A model generated the notes under the pieces. The model had not been told where the DNA came from and did not search any database. It saw only the letters and a list, made by a program, of their open reading frames with translations. Below, one piece after another: positions 33,778 through 46,508 of a stretch of DNA of 64,000 nt. This DNA is from Cherax quadricarinatus (lineage: Eukaryota; Arthropoda; Malacostraca; Decapoda; Parastacidae), in NCBI RefSeq assembly GCF_038502225.1, contig NC_091307.1, positions 29,292,907-29,356,906 on the forward strand. The letters run 5' to 3'. Positions within the stretch are counted from its first letter, which is position 1. Every line of letters starts with the position of its first letter. The translations under genes and the position numbers were made by a program.

Positions 33778-33981
33778 CAGTGGACCCCCAACTTACGATA
33801 TTAATTCGTTCCAGAAGGCTGTTCGGGTGTCGTAATCGAACTAATTTGCTCCCATAAGGAATACTGTAACTTAAGATTAGTCCGTTTCAGACCCCCAAAA
33901 ATACACTTTCAAAAGCACTTACAAAAATACACTTACATAATTGTTCGAGTTGGGAGCTGATCGCAAGTCGGGGGTCCACTG
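33778..33981. mobile_element. Tigger-type MITE, 204 bp
   Basis: CAGTGGACCCCCAACTTACG and CAAGTCGGGGGTCCACTG are inverted ends with TA on each side. The interior is T/A-rich with an AATACACTTACA repeat. It is related to the 63614-63816 copy in opposite orientation. Confidence 0.9.
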
Positions 33982-34124
33982 TATTTAAAAATAGTATCTC
34001 ATCACACAAGTATCATTTCATTATATATCATTACTTTAAAATATATAAGCTATTTTTCCCATATACCACAAGACTACAGCGGAACCTCTAGTTGCGAGCA
34101 CATCCACATGCGAGTTTTTCCAAA

Positions 34125-35380
34125 TACAAGCAGTCGATGGGTCGATTTTTTACTTCCATATGCGAGCAAAATTTCCATAAGTGAGCAGACCTCAAGGCAG
34201 GTTCCTTCACGCTGGTGAGGGGCTCTTGCTCTTGATCTAGGGAACCGTATCTAGTTTGTTTGTTGGACTATCTTATTGAAACTTGGGCAATGCATGATGG
34301 AAAGATGTTTCTAAATGTACACCAAAAATGAGAGAAATCTATGCATAAATAATGGAGTTCACTTCTCAGCAATTAGCCATCCCATAGCGGTATTTCCCTA
34401 TGGTTTTTATTGTTGTATTCTCGGTTTTTTGGTCTCATTTGATAGAATGGAAGATATATTACAGAAATAGATAAGATTTTGATTGCTTTCACAATGAAAA
34501 GTACCTTGAAATTGAGCTCAGCATAGGAGAAATGTTCGATTGTTTTGGCTATGTTCAAGAGTAAACAAATGACGTCACTCACTATTCCAATATGCAGTCG
34601 TGAATGGGTTGACATTATTTATACAATTATTACAATAGGGTATAACAGTAAATCTTGTATTTTTTTTTAATTATAATAATAGACGGCTTCAAAAGGCCGT
34701 CACTAGATGGCAGCGTTTACCACAACAAAGAAGAGGGAGCGGTTGTGGCTGCCTCCACCTGTTACATAATGACATTTTATTCATTCTAGAGTATATATCA
34801 GGTTTCTATGTTATTTATATTGTCGATGGGTCGATTTTTTACTTCCATATGCGAGCAAAATTTCCATAAGCGAGCAGACCTCAAGGCAGGTTCCTTCACG
34901 CTGGTGAGGGGCTCTTGCTCTTGATCTAGGGAACCGTATCTAGTTTGTTTGTTGGACTATCTTATTGAAACTATGGCAATGTATGATGGAAAGATGCTTC
35001 TTAACGTACACCAAAAATGAAAGAAATCGGACCATAAATAACGGAGTTCACTTCCAGCCAACAGCCGCCCCTTAGAGGTATATTTTTGTATGGTTTTTAT
35101 GGTTGTGTTCTCGTTTCTTTGGTCTCATTTGATAGATTTGAAAATACACTACAGAAACAGATATGATTTTGATTGGTTTCATGACAAAAAGTACTTTGAA
35201 ACTGAGCTCAAAGTAGCAGAAATGTTCAATTTTTGCCGATGTTCAAGAGTAAACAAATGTCATTGTCCAATGTGTGTCCAACTGGCCAGTCTAATAATGG
35301 GTTGACATTATTTATACAATTATTACAATAACACAGCAGTCTGCATAACAGTAAATCTTCTATTATTATAAGAAATACGT
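34125..35380. repeat. Tandem duplication with period about 698 bp
   Basis: GTCGATGGGTCGATTTTTTA begins both copies (34133 and 34826 regions). Each continues through GAGGGGCTCTTGCTCTTGAT, TTGTTGGACTATCTTATTGA and a partial P-family sequence (GGTCTCATTTGATAGA, TTTATACAATTATTACAATA). The copies differ by scattered substitutions, so the duplication is not recent. Confidence 0.75.
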
Positions 35381-35663
35381 ATTAATTAAAAATAATAATA
35401 CGTAATAATAATAATAATAAATAATAATAATAATACATATAATAATGTAATATTATAATACAACTATAATAATAATTATAATAATGTGTATGTACGTACT
35501 ACGTATAATTTAGTTTAAGCATGCCACCATGAGATGGCGGTGCATATCAAAACAAAGATCAGCAGTCCACATGTACATACGGAGCTTACCTCGCGGGTGA
35601 AGGAATACTCCTGTTTTTCTTATGTTTTGTGCAGTTATTTCATGAAATTTCTTGTTTCTAACC

Positions 35664-35777
35664 ATGGGTCCTAAGAAAGCAAGTCCACAGCAGAGTGCCG
35701 AGAAGAAAAAGAGGATGATAACCATGGATTTAAAGCAGGAAATCACTGATAAACATGGACAAGGTGCGGTTAAGTGA
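35664..35777 (+). pseudogene. Tigger transposase N-terminus, truncated
   Basis: MGPKKASPQQSAEKKKRMIT, then MDLKQEITDKHGQGAVK and a stop, covering only the start and part of the first HTH. Its ATG sits in AACCATGGGTCC. A P element lies 125 bp downstream. Confidence 0.7.
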
Positions 35778-35901
35778 CAAAGTGCATCATTAACAGTGCA
35801 GCAATTAAGTGTACATAGGATTAAGAGTGTAGCAATTAAGTGTACATAGGATTATGAGTGTATCACTCAGAAAGTTTCAAATGGTCGTGTACTGGACCTA
35901 T

Positions 35902-36978
35902 TTAACCCTTTCAGGGTCCGTCCCGTAGATCTACGGCTTTACGTTCAGGGTCCAAACCGTAGATCTACGCCATGAGCTCAGCTCACTCTGATAAACTGTG
36001 AGTGGTACATTTGGGCCTAGATATGAGAGAATACATCTATGTGGTATGTGTGCACCACATAAAACAGATCCTGCAGCACACTGTGTATGAGAGAAAAAAA
36101 ATGAAATCATGATTTTTCGATTAAAACAGCAACTTTGCATTGTTTTTTCGTATGTTTTTTATAGTTGTATTTGCGATTTCTTGGTCTCATTTGATAGAAT
36201 GGAAGACATATTACAGAAATAGAGATGATTTTGATTGGTTTTAGCACTGGAAATGGCTTGAAACTGAGCTCAAAGTAGCAGAAATGTTAAATTTTTGCCG
36301 ATATTCAAGAGTAAACAAACGACCTCACACGTCTAATACACGTCAGCTGGTGGGTCTAATATACATTCACAAATATGGTGATGATATTTATACAATTATT
36401 ACAGTATTGCATAACAGTAAATCTTCTATTTTTTGGTGTGAATAAAAATTCATTATGTGAATAAAAAATCAAAATGGAATTTATTTGTAAAGCCTCAAAA
36501 CATAACTAATGAACAGAGGAAATGTTAGTTTAGTGCCAGGAATGCCTACATTGTTCATTCTGGACCCTATTTTGAAATTGGAATATTTTGAACTTTGTGT
36601 TAAATTGGCCAAATTAACAATTTCCGATCACTTTATTTTGTAGTTGAAACAGTTGACTTGGCGATTTCTTGTGCTCAATCGATAGAATAGAAGTAATACT
36701 AGTGAAATAGCTAAGAATTTGGTTGATTGGAATAATGTAATTGGCCTAAAATGGGAGTCAAAGTCGGCAAAGTCGCCGATTCGTAAATATCGCTGACACA
36801 TCAAAATTCGCGAGAGCATAATTTCGTAAATTTTCCACCAAATTTCGTACTTTTTGTTTTATTACCTTCACAAAAAGATTCTCTACGATTTCATAAGAAA
36901 AAATAAATTTTTTTTTTGAAAATTCTTGGACACTGGTGCGTGACTCCAGATTTGGGCCTTGGACCCTGAAAGGGTTAA
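35902..36978. mobile_element. piggyBac-type element, P family (GATC core)
   Basis: TTAA on each side; CCCTTTCAGGGTCCGTCCCG and GGACCCTGAAAGGG ends. Two CCGTAGATCTACGG-type cores at about 35924 and 35960. About 1.08 kb of standard P interior. Its P interior combined with a core type otherwise seen in M elements is notable. Confidence 0.85.
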
Positions 36979-37911
36979 TGACGCTTGCATAAGTCATTTC
37001 CAAAACATTCTGAGAGGGAGGGAGAAACAAACGCTCTGCAGATGAAAGTGTAACAAGCGTGGAGAAAAGACCAAAAAATCAGTGAATAGTGAAGTAAGTA
37101 TCATTAAAATAAAAATTGTAGCAGTTAAGTGACAAAGTGTATCATTAACAGTGTAGCAATTAAGTGTACATAGGATTAAGAGTATCACCCAGAGAAAGTT
37201 TCAAATGACCATGCATAAAATACTTATTACAAAGAAGGCCACTAGTATGCCTAGTGCATTGGACCTATTTAATGACAGCATACACAGATGTGCCCAGCAT
37301 CTCTTCTCCATCTCCAAGGTAAATGCTGTATTACTACATAATTTCTTTATGTATTATTATTATTTCATTATAATTATTATTATTTTATTATTATTTTATT
37401 ATTATTGTTTTTCTTATGAAACTATGTACGTAGTAATCTAAAGGAGTTTGCATCACAAACACACTGTTTTCTGTCATAATAAAAGCATGGGAAGGTATGT
37501 CAGGAGAAGCAATGGCCACCGTGGTGGCCCTATAATACACAACAACAACAATGGCCACTGTGCCTCCACCTCCACTAACACTACTCACATACATAACATT
37601 TAATTCATTCTAGTGTATATATCATGTTTCTTTGTTATTAATATTGTTTATTATGTCATATCAGATGAACTGTGATAGATAAATAAGCCGTATAGATACT
37701 ATTAGTGAAATATTGAATTATCCTGTTAGCCTCCTGAGAGCCGGGAACGGATTAATTGCATTTCAATTAACTTAAATGAGGAAAATTGATTCTGCAAACG
37801 AGCAAATCCAGTTGCAAGGAAGGTCATGGAACGGATTAAACTCACAAGTAGAGGTTCCACTGTGTTTCACTCAGTCTTTGGTGGGGTACTAAACTGATAA
37901 TATTCTACAGG

Positions 37912-40900
37912 TAGTAGGTTGGTAGACAGCAACCACCCAGGGAAGTACTACCGTCCTGCCAGATGACTGTGAAACAGAAACCTGTAACTGTTTTGCATGA
38001 TGGTAGGATTGCTGGTTTCTTTTTCTGTCTCATAAACATGCTAGATAACAGGGATATCTTGCTACTCCTACCAACACTTTGGTTACACTTCACAGACATG
38101 CACATGCATATATATATATACATACATCTAGGTTTTTCTTCTTTTTCTAAATAGCTCTTGTTCTTCTTTATTTCTTCTATTGTCCATGGGGAAGTGGAAA
38201 AGAATATTTCCTCCGTAAGCCATGCGTGTCGTATGAGGCGACTAAAATGCCAGGAGCAATGGGCTAGTAACCCCTTCTCCTGTAGACATTTACTAAAAAA
38301 GAGAAGAAAAACTTTTTAAAACTGGGATGCTTGAATGTGCGTGGATGTAGTGCGGATGACAAGAAACAGATGATTGCTGATGTTATGAATGAAAAGAAGT
38401 TGGATGTCCTGGCCCTAAGCAAAACAAAGCTGAAGGGGGTAGGAGAGTTTCGGTGGGGGGAAATAAATGGGATTAAATCTGGAGTATCTGAGAGAGTTAG
38501 AGCAAAGGAAGGGGTAGCAGTAATGTTGAAGGATCAGTTATGGAAGGAGAAAAGAGAATATGAATGTGTAAATTCAAGAATTATGTGGATTAAAGTAAAG
38601 GTTGGATGTGAAAAGTGGGTCATAATAAGTGTGTATGCACCTGGAGAAGAGAGGAATGTAGAGGAGAGAGAGAGATTTTGGGAGATATTAAGTGAATGTA
38701 TAGGAGCCTTTGAACCAAGTGAGAGAGTAATTGTGGTAGGGGATCTGAATGCTAAAGTAGGAGAAACTTTTAGAGGACGTGATAGGTAAGTTTGGGGTGC
38801 CAGGTGTAAATGATAATCGGAGCCCATTGATTGAACTTTGAATAGAAAGGGGTTTAGTTATAGGTAATACATATTTTAAGAAAAAGAGGATAAGTATACA
38901 AGATACGATGTAGGGCAAAATGACAGTAGTTTGTTGGATTATGTATTGGTAGATAAAAGACTGTTGAGTAGACTTCAGGATGTACATGTTTATAGAGGGG
39001 CCACAGACATGTCAGATCACTTTCTAGTTGTAGCTACACTGAGAGTAAAAGGTAGATGGGATACAAGGAGAATAGAAGCATCAGGGAAGAGAGAGGTGAA
39101 GGTTTATAAACTAAAAGAGGAGGCAGTTAGGGTAAGATATAAACAGCTATTGGAGGATAGATGGGCTAATGAGAGCATAGGCAATGGGGTCGAAGAGGTA
39201 TGGGGTAGGTTTAAAAATGTTGTGTTAGAGTGTTCAGCAGAAGTTTGTGGTTACAGGAAAGTGGGTGCAGGAGGGAAGAGGAGCAATTGGTGGAATGATG
39301 ATGTAAAGAGAGTAGTAAGGGAGAAAAAGTTAGCATATGAGAAGTTTTTACAAAGTAGAAGTGATGCAAGGAGGCAAGAGTATATGGAGAAAAAGAGAGA
39401 GGTTAAGAGAGTGGTGAAGCAATGTAAAAAGAGAGCAAATGAGAGAGTGGGTGAGATGTTATCAACAAATTTTGTTGAAAATAAGAAAAAGTTTTGGAGT
39501 GAGATTAACAAGTTAAGGAAGCCTAGAGAACAAATGGATTTGTCAGTTAAAAATAGGAGAGGAGAGTTATTAAATGGAGAGTTAGAGGTATTGGGAAGAT
39601 GGAGGGAATATTTTGAGGAATTGTTAAATGTTGTTGAAGATAGGGAAGCTGTGATTTCGTGTATAGGGCAAGGAGGAATAACATCTTGTAGGAGTGAGGA
39701 AGAGCCAGTTGTGAGTGTGGGGGAAGTTCGTGAGGCAGTAGGTAAAATGAAAGGGGGTAAGGCAGCCGGGATTGATAGGATAAAGATAGAAATGTTAAAA
39801 GCAGGTGGGGATATAGTTTTGGAGTGGTTGGTGCAATTTAATAAATGTATGGAAGAGGGTAAGGTACCTAGGGATTGGCAGAGAGCATGCATAGTTCCTT
39901 TGTATAAAGGCAAAGGGGACAAAAGAGAGTGCAAAAATTATAGGGGGATAAGTCCGTTGAGTATACCTGGTAAAGTGTATGGTAGAGTTATTATTGAAAG
40001 AATTAAGAGTAAGATGAAGAATAGGATAGCAGATAAACAAGGAGGCTTTAGGAAAGGTAGGGGGTGTGTGGACCAGGTGTTTACAGTGAAACATATAAGT
40101 GAACAGTATTTAGTGGCATTTATGGATTTGGAAAAGGCGTATGACAGGGTGGATAGGGGGGCAATGTGGCAGATGTTGCAGGTGTATGGTGTAGGAGGTA
40201 GGTTACTGAAAGCAGTGAAGAGTTTTTACGAGGATAGTGAGGCTCAAGTTAGAGTATGTAGGAAAGAGGGAAATTATTTCCCAGTAAAAGTAGGCCTTAG
40301 ACAAGGATGTGTGATGTCACCGTGGTTGTTTAATATATTTATAGATGGGGTTGTAAGAGAAGTAAATGCGAGGGTCTTGGCAAGAGGCGTGGAGTTAAAA
40401 GATAAAGAATCAAACAAAGTGGGAGTTGTCACAGTTGCTTTTTGCTGATGACACTGTGCTCTTGGGAGATTCTGAAGAGAAGTTGCAGAGATTGGTGGAT
40501 GAATTTGGTAGGGTGTGCAAAAGAAAATTAAAAGTGAATACAGGAAAGAGTAAGGTTATGAGGATAACAAAAAGATTAGGTGATGAAAGATTGGATATCA
40601 GATTGGAGGGAGAGAGTATGGAGGAGGTGAATGTATTCAGATATTTGGGAGTGGACATGTCAGCAGATGGATCTATGAAAGATGAGGTGAATCATAGAAT
40701 TGATGAGGGGAAAAGGGTGAGTGGTGCACTTAGGAGTCTGTGGAGACAAAGAACTTTGTCCTTGGAGGCAAAGAGGGGAATGTATGAGAGTATAGTTTTA
40801 CCAACGCTCTTATATGGGTGTGAAGCATGGGTGATGAATGTTGCAGCAAGGAGAAGGCTGGAGGCAGTGGAGATGTCATGTCTGAGGGCAATGTGTGGTG

Positions 40901-41440
40901 TGAATATAATGCAGAGAATTAGTAGTTTGGAAGTTAGGAGGAGGTGCGGGATTACAAAAACTGTTGTCCAGAGGGCTGAGGAAGGGTTGTTGAGGTGGTT
41001 CGGACACGTAGAGAGAATGGAGCGAAACAGAGTGACTTCAAGAGTGTATCAGTCTGTAGTGGAAGGAAGGCGGGATAGGGGTCGGCCTAGGAAAGGTTGG
41101 AGGGAGGGGGTAAAGGAAGTTTTGTGTGCGAGGGGCTTGGACTTCCAGCAGGCATGCGTGAGCGTGTTTGATAGGAGTGAATGGAGACAAATGGTTTTTA
41201 ATACTTGACGTGCTGTTGGAGTGTGAGCAAAGTAACATTTATGAAGGGGTTCAGGGAAACCGGCAGGCCGGACTAGAGTCCTGGAGATGGGAAGTACAGT
41301 GCCTGCACTGTTAATGTTGCAGTTCAAAAACTAGTGTAAAGCACCCTTCTGGCAAGACAGTGATGGAGTGAATGATGGTGAAAGTTTTTCTTTTTTGGGC
41401 CACCCTGCCTTGGTGGGAATCGGCCAGTGTGATAATAATA
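37912..41440 (+). mobile_element. RTE-like LINE, full-length but damaged
   Basis: Begins with GTAGTAGGTTGGTAGACAGC and ends GGCCAGTGTGATAATAATAA, colinear over its whole length with the intact copy at 59537-63125 and very similar by eye. Differences are small indels and a stop (see the ORF entry). Both ends are present, so this was a full-length insertion that decayed recently. Confidence 0.92.
38322..41208 (+). pseudogene. RTE-like endonuclease/reverse transcriptase, frameshifted
   Basis: Encodes the same protein as 59785-62874 in three frames. Against that copy I see a 2-nt loss near 38775 after GETFRG, a TGT to TGA stop near 38840, a deletion near 38892, an in-frame 21-nt deletion near 40111 just upstream of AFMDLEKAYD, a 2-nt loss near 40413 before the LLFADDT motif, and further codon losses. 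The endonuclease (LNVRGC, LSKTKLKG where the intact copy has LSETKL, VVGDLNAKVG) and RT motifs are all still readable. The E to K change at the endonuclease metal-binding Glu would also inactivate it. Confidence 0.92.
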
Positions 41441-41681
41441 ATAGTATTGTGCTGAAGGTATACATCTAAGGGGGCATTAGCTTAACAGTTTTTGAATATA
41501 AAATTTAAATATTTTGCCAAATTTATTTTGCAGGATTTTTTTTAATGTAAAATTCCCATTCTTGGCTTCCCAAGACTAATACACTAGTAGTTTAGGGTGC
41601 CTGTCCTGTCTTATTTATTAAAGTAACATTAGCCAGTTTCTAGATGCTTGTCACTTGCATCATTTATTCATTTATTTAATA

Positions 41682-42684
41682 TTGATCCTTTAGGGGTCTG
41701 TCCCATAGTTCTACAGCTTAGAAGCCTGGGTCCAAGCCATAGTACTATGTCATAAGCTCAGCTCACTCAGATAAGCTGTGAGCGGTAAATTTGGACCTAG
41801 ATATAACAAAATGCATCTACGTGGTAAGTGTACACCATATAAAACAAAGCCTGCAGCATGCAGTGCATGAGAAAAAAAACTGAGACACTGTTTTTGGATT
41901 AAAACTGAATTTGTGGTGCATTTTTGTATGTTTTTTACAGTTGTATTCACAGTTTCTTGGTCTCATTTGATAGAAAGGAAGATATATTACAGAAATAGAG
42001 ATGATTTTGATTAATTTTAGTAATGAAAATAGTTTGAAATTGAGCTCAAATTAGCAGAAATGTTCAATTTTTGCCAATGTTCAAGAGTATACAAATCACA
42101 TCATACATCCAATACACGTCAGCTGGTGGGTATAATGTGCGTTCATGAATGCGCTGATATTATTTATACAATTATTACAATATTGCATAACAGAAAATGT
42201 TTTATTTTTTGTGTGAATAAAAATTCAAGTGAATAAAAAATGAAAATGGATTTCATCTGGAAAGCCTGGAAACATAACTAATAAACAGAGCAAATGCTAT
42301 TTTAGTGCCAGGAATGCCGGCATTGTTTATTCTGGACCTTATTTTGAAATTGGCCTTTCTTGAATTTTGTGAGAAATTGGTCAAAATAGTAATTTCAGAT
42401 TACTTTATTGGGTTGTTGAAAAAGGCAAATGGGTAGTTTCTTGTGCTCAATCGATAAAATAAAAGGAGTTCTAGTGAAATAGCTATGAGTTTGGTCAACT
42501 GGAACAATGGAATTGGCCCAAAATAGGGCTTCAGGTGGGCAAAATTGCCAATGCGTTAATATCGCTGAGACCGCTAACTTCACGATAGGGAAGATTCTCT
42601 ACCATTTCACAAGAAAAAATTGTAATTTTTTTTTTTAAATTCTTGGAATTTTCAGATTGGGGGTCTGGACCATCAAAGAATTAA
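41682..42684. mobile_element. piggyBac-type element, P family, older copy
   Basis: TTGA at left and TTAA at right; decayed ends TCCTTTAGGGGTCTG and GGACCATCAAAGAA. Cores CATAGTTCTACAG and CATAGTACTATG. About 1.0 kb with the P interior and more divergence than other copies. Confidence 0.75.
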
Positions 42685-42739
42685 TGTAGTAGGTAAAACA
42701 TTTGTAGTGTTGGCTCTTGAAGGTTCTCAAGAGTGGAAA

Positions 42740-42850
42740 AATAAACACATAAGCAGTATAATGTGATCCTTTATTGACAACGTTTTTGCCCACACAGTGG
42801 CCTTTATCAAGTCACAACAGATCTACCTGGGTGAAAGGTACATGAGTATT
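42740..42850 (-). repeat. Stem-loop repeat motif, inverted copy
   Basis: The minus strand reads CTTGATAAAGGCCACTGTGT then GGGCAAAAACGTTGTCAATA. It is the counterpart of 23022-23065 with one stem mismatch and a changed GAAAC. The flank AAGCAGTATAATGTGATCC matches that copy reversed. It sits beside the large palindrome at 42904. Confidence 0.7.
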
Positions 42851-42903
42851 TATAGGATGGAGTCAGGTGGAGAATGCTGGGTAGGTTGGATCTGAACCTG
42901 CAC

Positions 42904-43282
42904 GTGACAATCTTCCGAGTAGTGTTATAGGGTTTAGGACCTTGGGTAGCTTTAGAAAGAGATTGGACAAGTAGATGAGTAGACCTGCAGTGTTCCTCCA
43001 TTCTTATGTTCTTATGTGGGATAACGATGAAGAAGCTTCTTGGCAAGGGGTTCAGCTGTGTTATAGAAGCCATTGTTGGATATCTGTATATCCAACAACT
43101 TCAACCAAAACAACGCCTTCTAGAAAACAGCTGAACCCCTTGCCAAGAAACTTCATCGTTATCCCACATAGGAACATAAGAATGGAGGAACACTGTAGAA
43201 GGTTTACTCATCTACTTGTCCAATCTCTTTCTAAAACTACCCAAGGTCTTAGACTCTATTACCCGACTCGGATGATTGTCAC
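42904..43282. repeat. 379-bp imperfect palindrome
   Basis: GTGACAATCTTCCGAGTAGT at the left reappears inverted as ACTCGGATGATTGTCAC at the right; arms of about 185 bp close at GTTGGATA-TCTGTA-TATCCAAC (centre about 43085). Arms include CTTGGCAAGGGGTTCAGCTG and its complement. A P element begins two bases after the right arm. Confidence 0.88.
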
Positions 43283-43569
43283 ATTAACCCTTTAACTGTT
43301 TCGGTCGTACATATACGTCTTACGAGCCACCATTTTTGACGTATATACAGTGGACCCCCGCCTTACGATGGCATCGCATTATGTTAAATCTGCCATACGA
43401 TACATTTGAACGCAAAAAATTTGCCTCGCCTCATGCTAAAAAACTCGCCTCACGTGATTCGTCGGGGACACATCCAGGATGAATTGCGTGTATATTACAT
43501 GTCCGTCCACGAGCACGTGCGTGTGTGTGGGGGGGGCCTGTCTATGTGTGGGTATGTGTTACCTGTCCA

Positions 43570-44876
43570 TTTACTCATTTATAATGGCACAAAACATACT
43601 CAACCCCTGCCAATTTGGATTCAGGAAAAGTAAAAGCACTAATGATGCAATTGTAAAAATGCTAGATCTGCTTTACTCAGCATTGGAAAATAAGAAATAT
43701 CTGCTAGGAATTTTCATTGACCTAAGAAAAGCTTTTGACACAGTAGACCACGGCATCCTACTCCACAAACTGGTAGCAGAGCAGGTGCTGCACAACTTAA
43801 CATTAAGATCAACAGCACTCTAATTGCCAGACATAATGAGGGCAAACTCCTAGGCCTATACCTCGACAACAACCTGAATTTCAGCACCCATATCCAACAC
43901 ACATCAAAAAAAGTATCCAAAACAGTTGGGATCCTCTCCAAGATACGATACTACATGCCGCAAAATGCGCTTCTCACATTATACCATTCACTCATTTATC
44001 CATACCTCACTTATGCTATTTGTGCTTGGGGATCAACTGCAGCAATACACCTAAAGCCAATAATAACTCAACAAAAAGCTGCAATAAGAATAATCACTAA
44101 TTCCCATCCCTGGCAACACATCCCCCACTCTTCATAGATCTAAACTTACTCCCTGTTCAGAACATCCCCACTTACTATTGTGCAATCTACATATACAGGA
44201 CCTTAAATTCCAATATTAACCTTGACCTAAAATGCTTTCTTGATAGTTGTGACAGGACCCACAGGCATAACACCAGACACAAACATCTCTACGACATTCC
44301 CCGTGTCCGACTAAACCTTTACAAAAACTCAATGATGTCAAAGGCCCTAAAATCTGGAACACTCTACCTGAAAACTTCAGAACAGCAGACACATTCATCA
44401 CCTTCAAAACTACTGTTAGAAAACAACTTATCTCCCTGATACACCCCATCAACTAACTACATAAAAACCACCTGGTGGTCCACATTTACACTCACTCGCT
44501 CACCCATTTGACTATAAGCACAGAAATACGTATCCTAATCTTAAAATAATGATTCCAAACTAGTCATAAGTTTGCCTGTGATACTCCAATATAGAAACTA
44601 TGTATTGTGCCAAAACAAAAGCATTCACACTGCAAAACTCACAAACTAGTATTTGTCACTTAGTATTTAGTCACTTAGTATTTAGTCAACTTACTCCACA
44701 ATTTGTTATAATTTAGGGTTAAGAATTAATCTAAGTTTGCCTGAAATGCCTAGCCATGCTAGGTGTTCTAGTGGCCCCCTCTGTAATTATTATTTTACAT
44801 GTAAACCACACAATAACCAAAATCTGTAAACCCTGCATTGTAATCCTTATAGAGAATAAACTTTGATTTGATGTGT
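43570..44876 (+). mobile_element. L2-like LINE, internally deleted
   Basis: Begins with the RT segment FGFRKSKSTNDAIVKMLDLL, GIFIDLRKAFDTVDHGILLH (catalytic Asp of motif A), then jumps to sequence after the active site. It continues with NNLNFSTHIQHTS, LIYPYLTYAICAWGS and GPKIWNTLPENF-like C-terminal codons and a 3' UTR ending in TTTGATTTGATG. The FADD motif is missing, so the deletion removed motifs B and C. Confidence 0.82.
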
Positions 44877-44989
44877 GTGAGTGTTGCCTGTAAGTGTTGT
44901 CTGTGTGTGGTGTGTGTGGTGTGTGTGGTGTGTGTAGTGTGTGTAGTGTGTGTGGTGTGTGTGGTGTGTGTAGTGTGTGTGGTGTGTGT

Positions 44990-45078
<89 letters not shown>

Positions 45079-45096
45079 TGTGTGGTGTCTGTGTGT

Positions 45097-45180
<84 letters not shown>

Positions 45181-45182
45181 GG

Positions 45183-45264
<82 letters not shown>
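44870..45264. repeat. (TG)n array, left of a LINE
   Basis: About 395 bp, with TGTGTGTGG and TGTGTGTAG variants in the first part and pure TG later, one G7 interruption near 45180. Cys/Val and His/Thr open frames are artefacts. Confidence 0.97.
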
Positions 45265-45267
<3 letters not shown>

Positions 45268-45966
45268 CGCCTATTTGTGGTTGCAGGGGTCGAGTCATAG
45301 CTCTTGGCCCCGCCTCTTCGCTGATTGCTACTAGGTCCTCTCTCTCCCTGCCCCATGAGCTTTATCATACCTCGTCTTAAAACTATGTATGGTTCCCGCC
45401 TCCACTTCGTCACTTTCTAGGCTATTCCACGGCCTGACTACTCTATGACTGAAGAAATACTTCCTAACATCCTTTTGATTCATCTGAGTCTTCAACTTCC
45501 AATTGTGACCTCTTGTGTCTGTGTCCCTTCTCTGGAACATCCAGTCTTTGTCCACCTTGTCTATTCCGCGCAGTATTTTATATGTCGTTATCATGTCTCC
45601 CCTGACCCTCCTATCCTCCAGTGTCGTCAGGCCGATTTCCCTCAACCTTTCTTTGTAGGACAATCCCCGTAGCTCTGGGACTAGTCTTGTTGTAAACCTT
45701 TGCACTTTCTCTAATTTCTTGACGTGCTTGACTAGGTGTGGATTCCAAACTGGTGCTGCATACTCCAGTATGGGCCTGACGTAAATGGCATACAGAGTCT
45801 TGAACGAATCCTTACTGAGGTATCGGAACGCTATCCGTAGGTTTGCCAGGCACCCGTATGCTGCAGCAGTTATCTGATTGATGTGCACCTCAGGAGATAT
45901 GCTCGGTGTTATACTCACCCCCAGATCTTTTTCCTTGAGTGAGGTTTGCAGTCTTTGGCCATCTAA
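45265..45966 (-). mobile_element. CR1-like LINE 3' fragment, inside TG arrays
   Basis: Minus strand, 5' truncated exactly at the right TG array, 3' end (CAACCACAAATAGGCGAGTA then CACACA) at the left TG array. It carries the C-terminal ORF described separately. Other remnants of the same C-terminus are at 30996 and 32538. Confidence 0.85.
45331..45966 (-). pseudogene. CR1-like LINE reverse transcriptase, C-terminal third
   Basis: The frame is open from the truncation point (LDGQRLQTSLKEKDLGVSIT) to its natural stop at 45331. It has the post-polymerase block IYVRPILEYAAPVWNPHLVK, KLEKVQRFTTRLVPELRGLS, RRVRGDMITTYKILRG and a terminal VVRPWNSLESDEVEAGTIHS then FKTRYD. No RT active site is present. 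It has no internal stops, which indicates a fairly young insertion. The RGD-like and WNSL motifs are typical of CR1/L2/Rex-type LINEs. Confidence 0.82.
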
Positions 45967-45972
45967 ACTATA

Positions 45973-46508
<536 letters not shown>

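Larger units (their letters stand above)
34077..37862 (+). mobile_element. Tigger element (E type), with internal duplication and nested P element
   Basis: Starts CAGCGGAACCTCTAGTTGCG after TA and ends CAAGTAGAGGTTCCACTG, followed by TG where TA is expected. It contains a tandem duplication of about 700 bp (34125 and 34823), P-family-like sequence in each copy, a transposase start at 35664, a complete P element (35902-36978) and AT-rich 3' sequence. It is the reference for the interrupted copy at 23820-27150. Confidence 0.75.

Noticed and set aside
39251..39934. Minus-strand frame of 227 codons (and its twin at 60888-61574)
   Set aside because: Antisense shadow of the RTE ORF; it appears in both copies because they are nearly identical and has no domain features.
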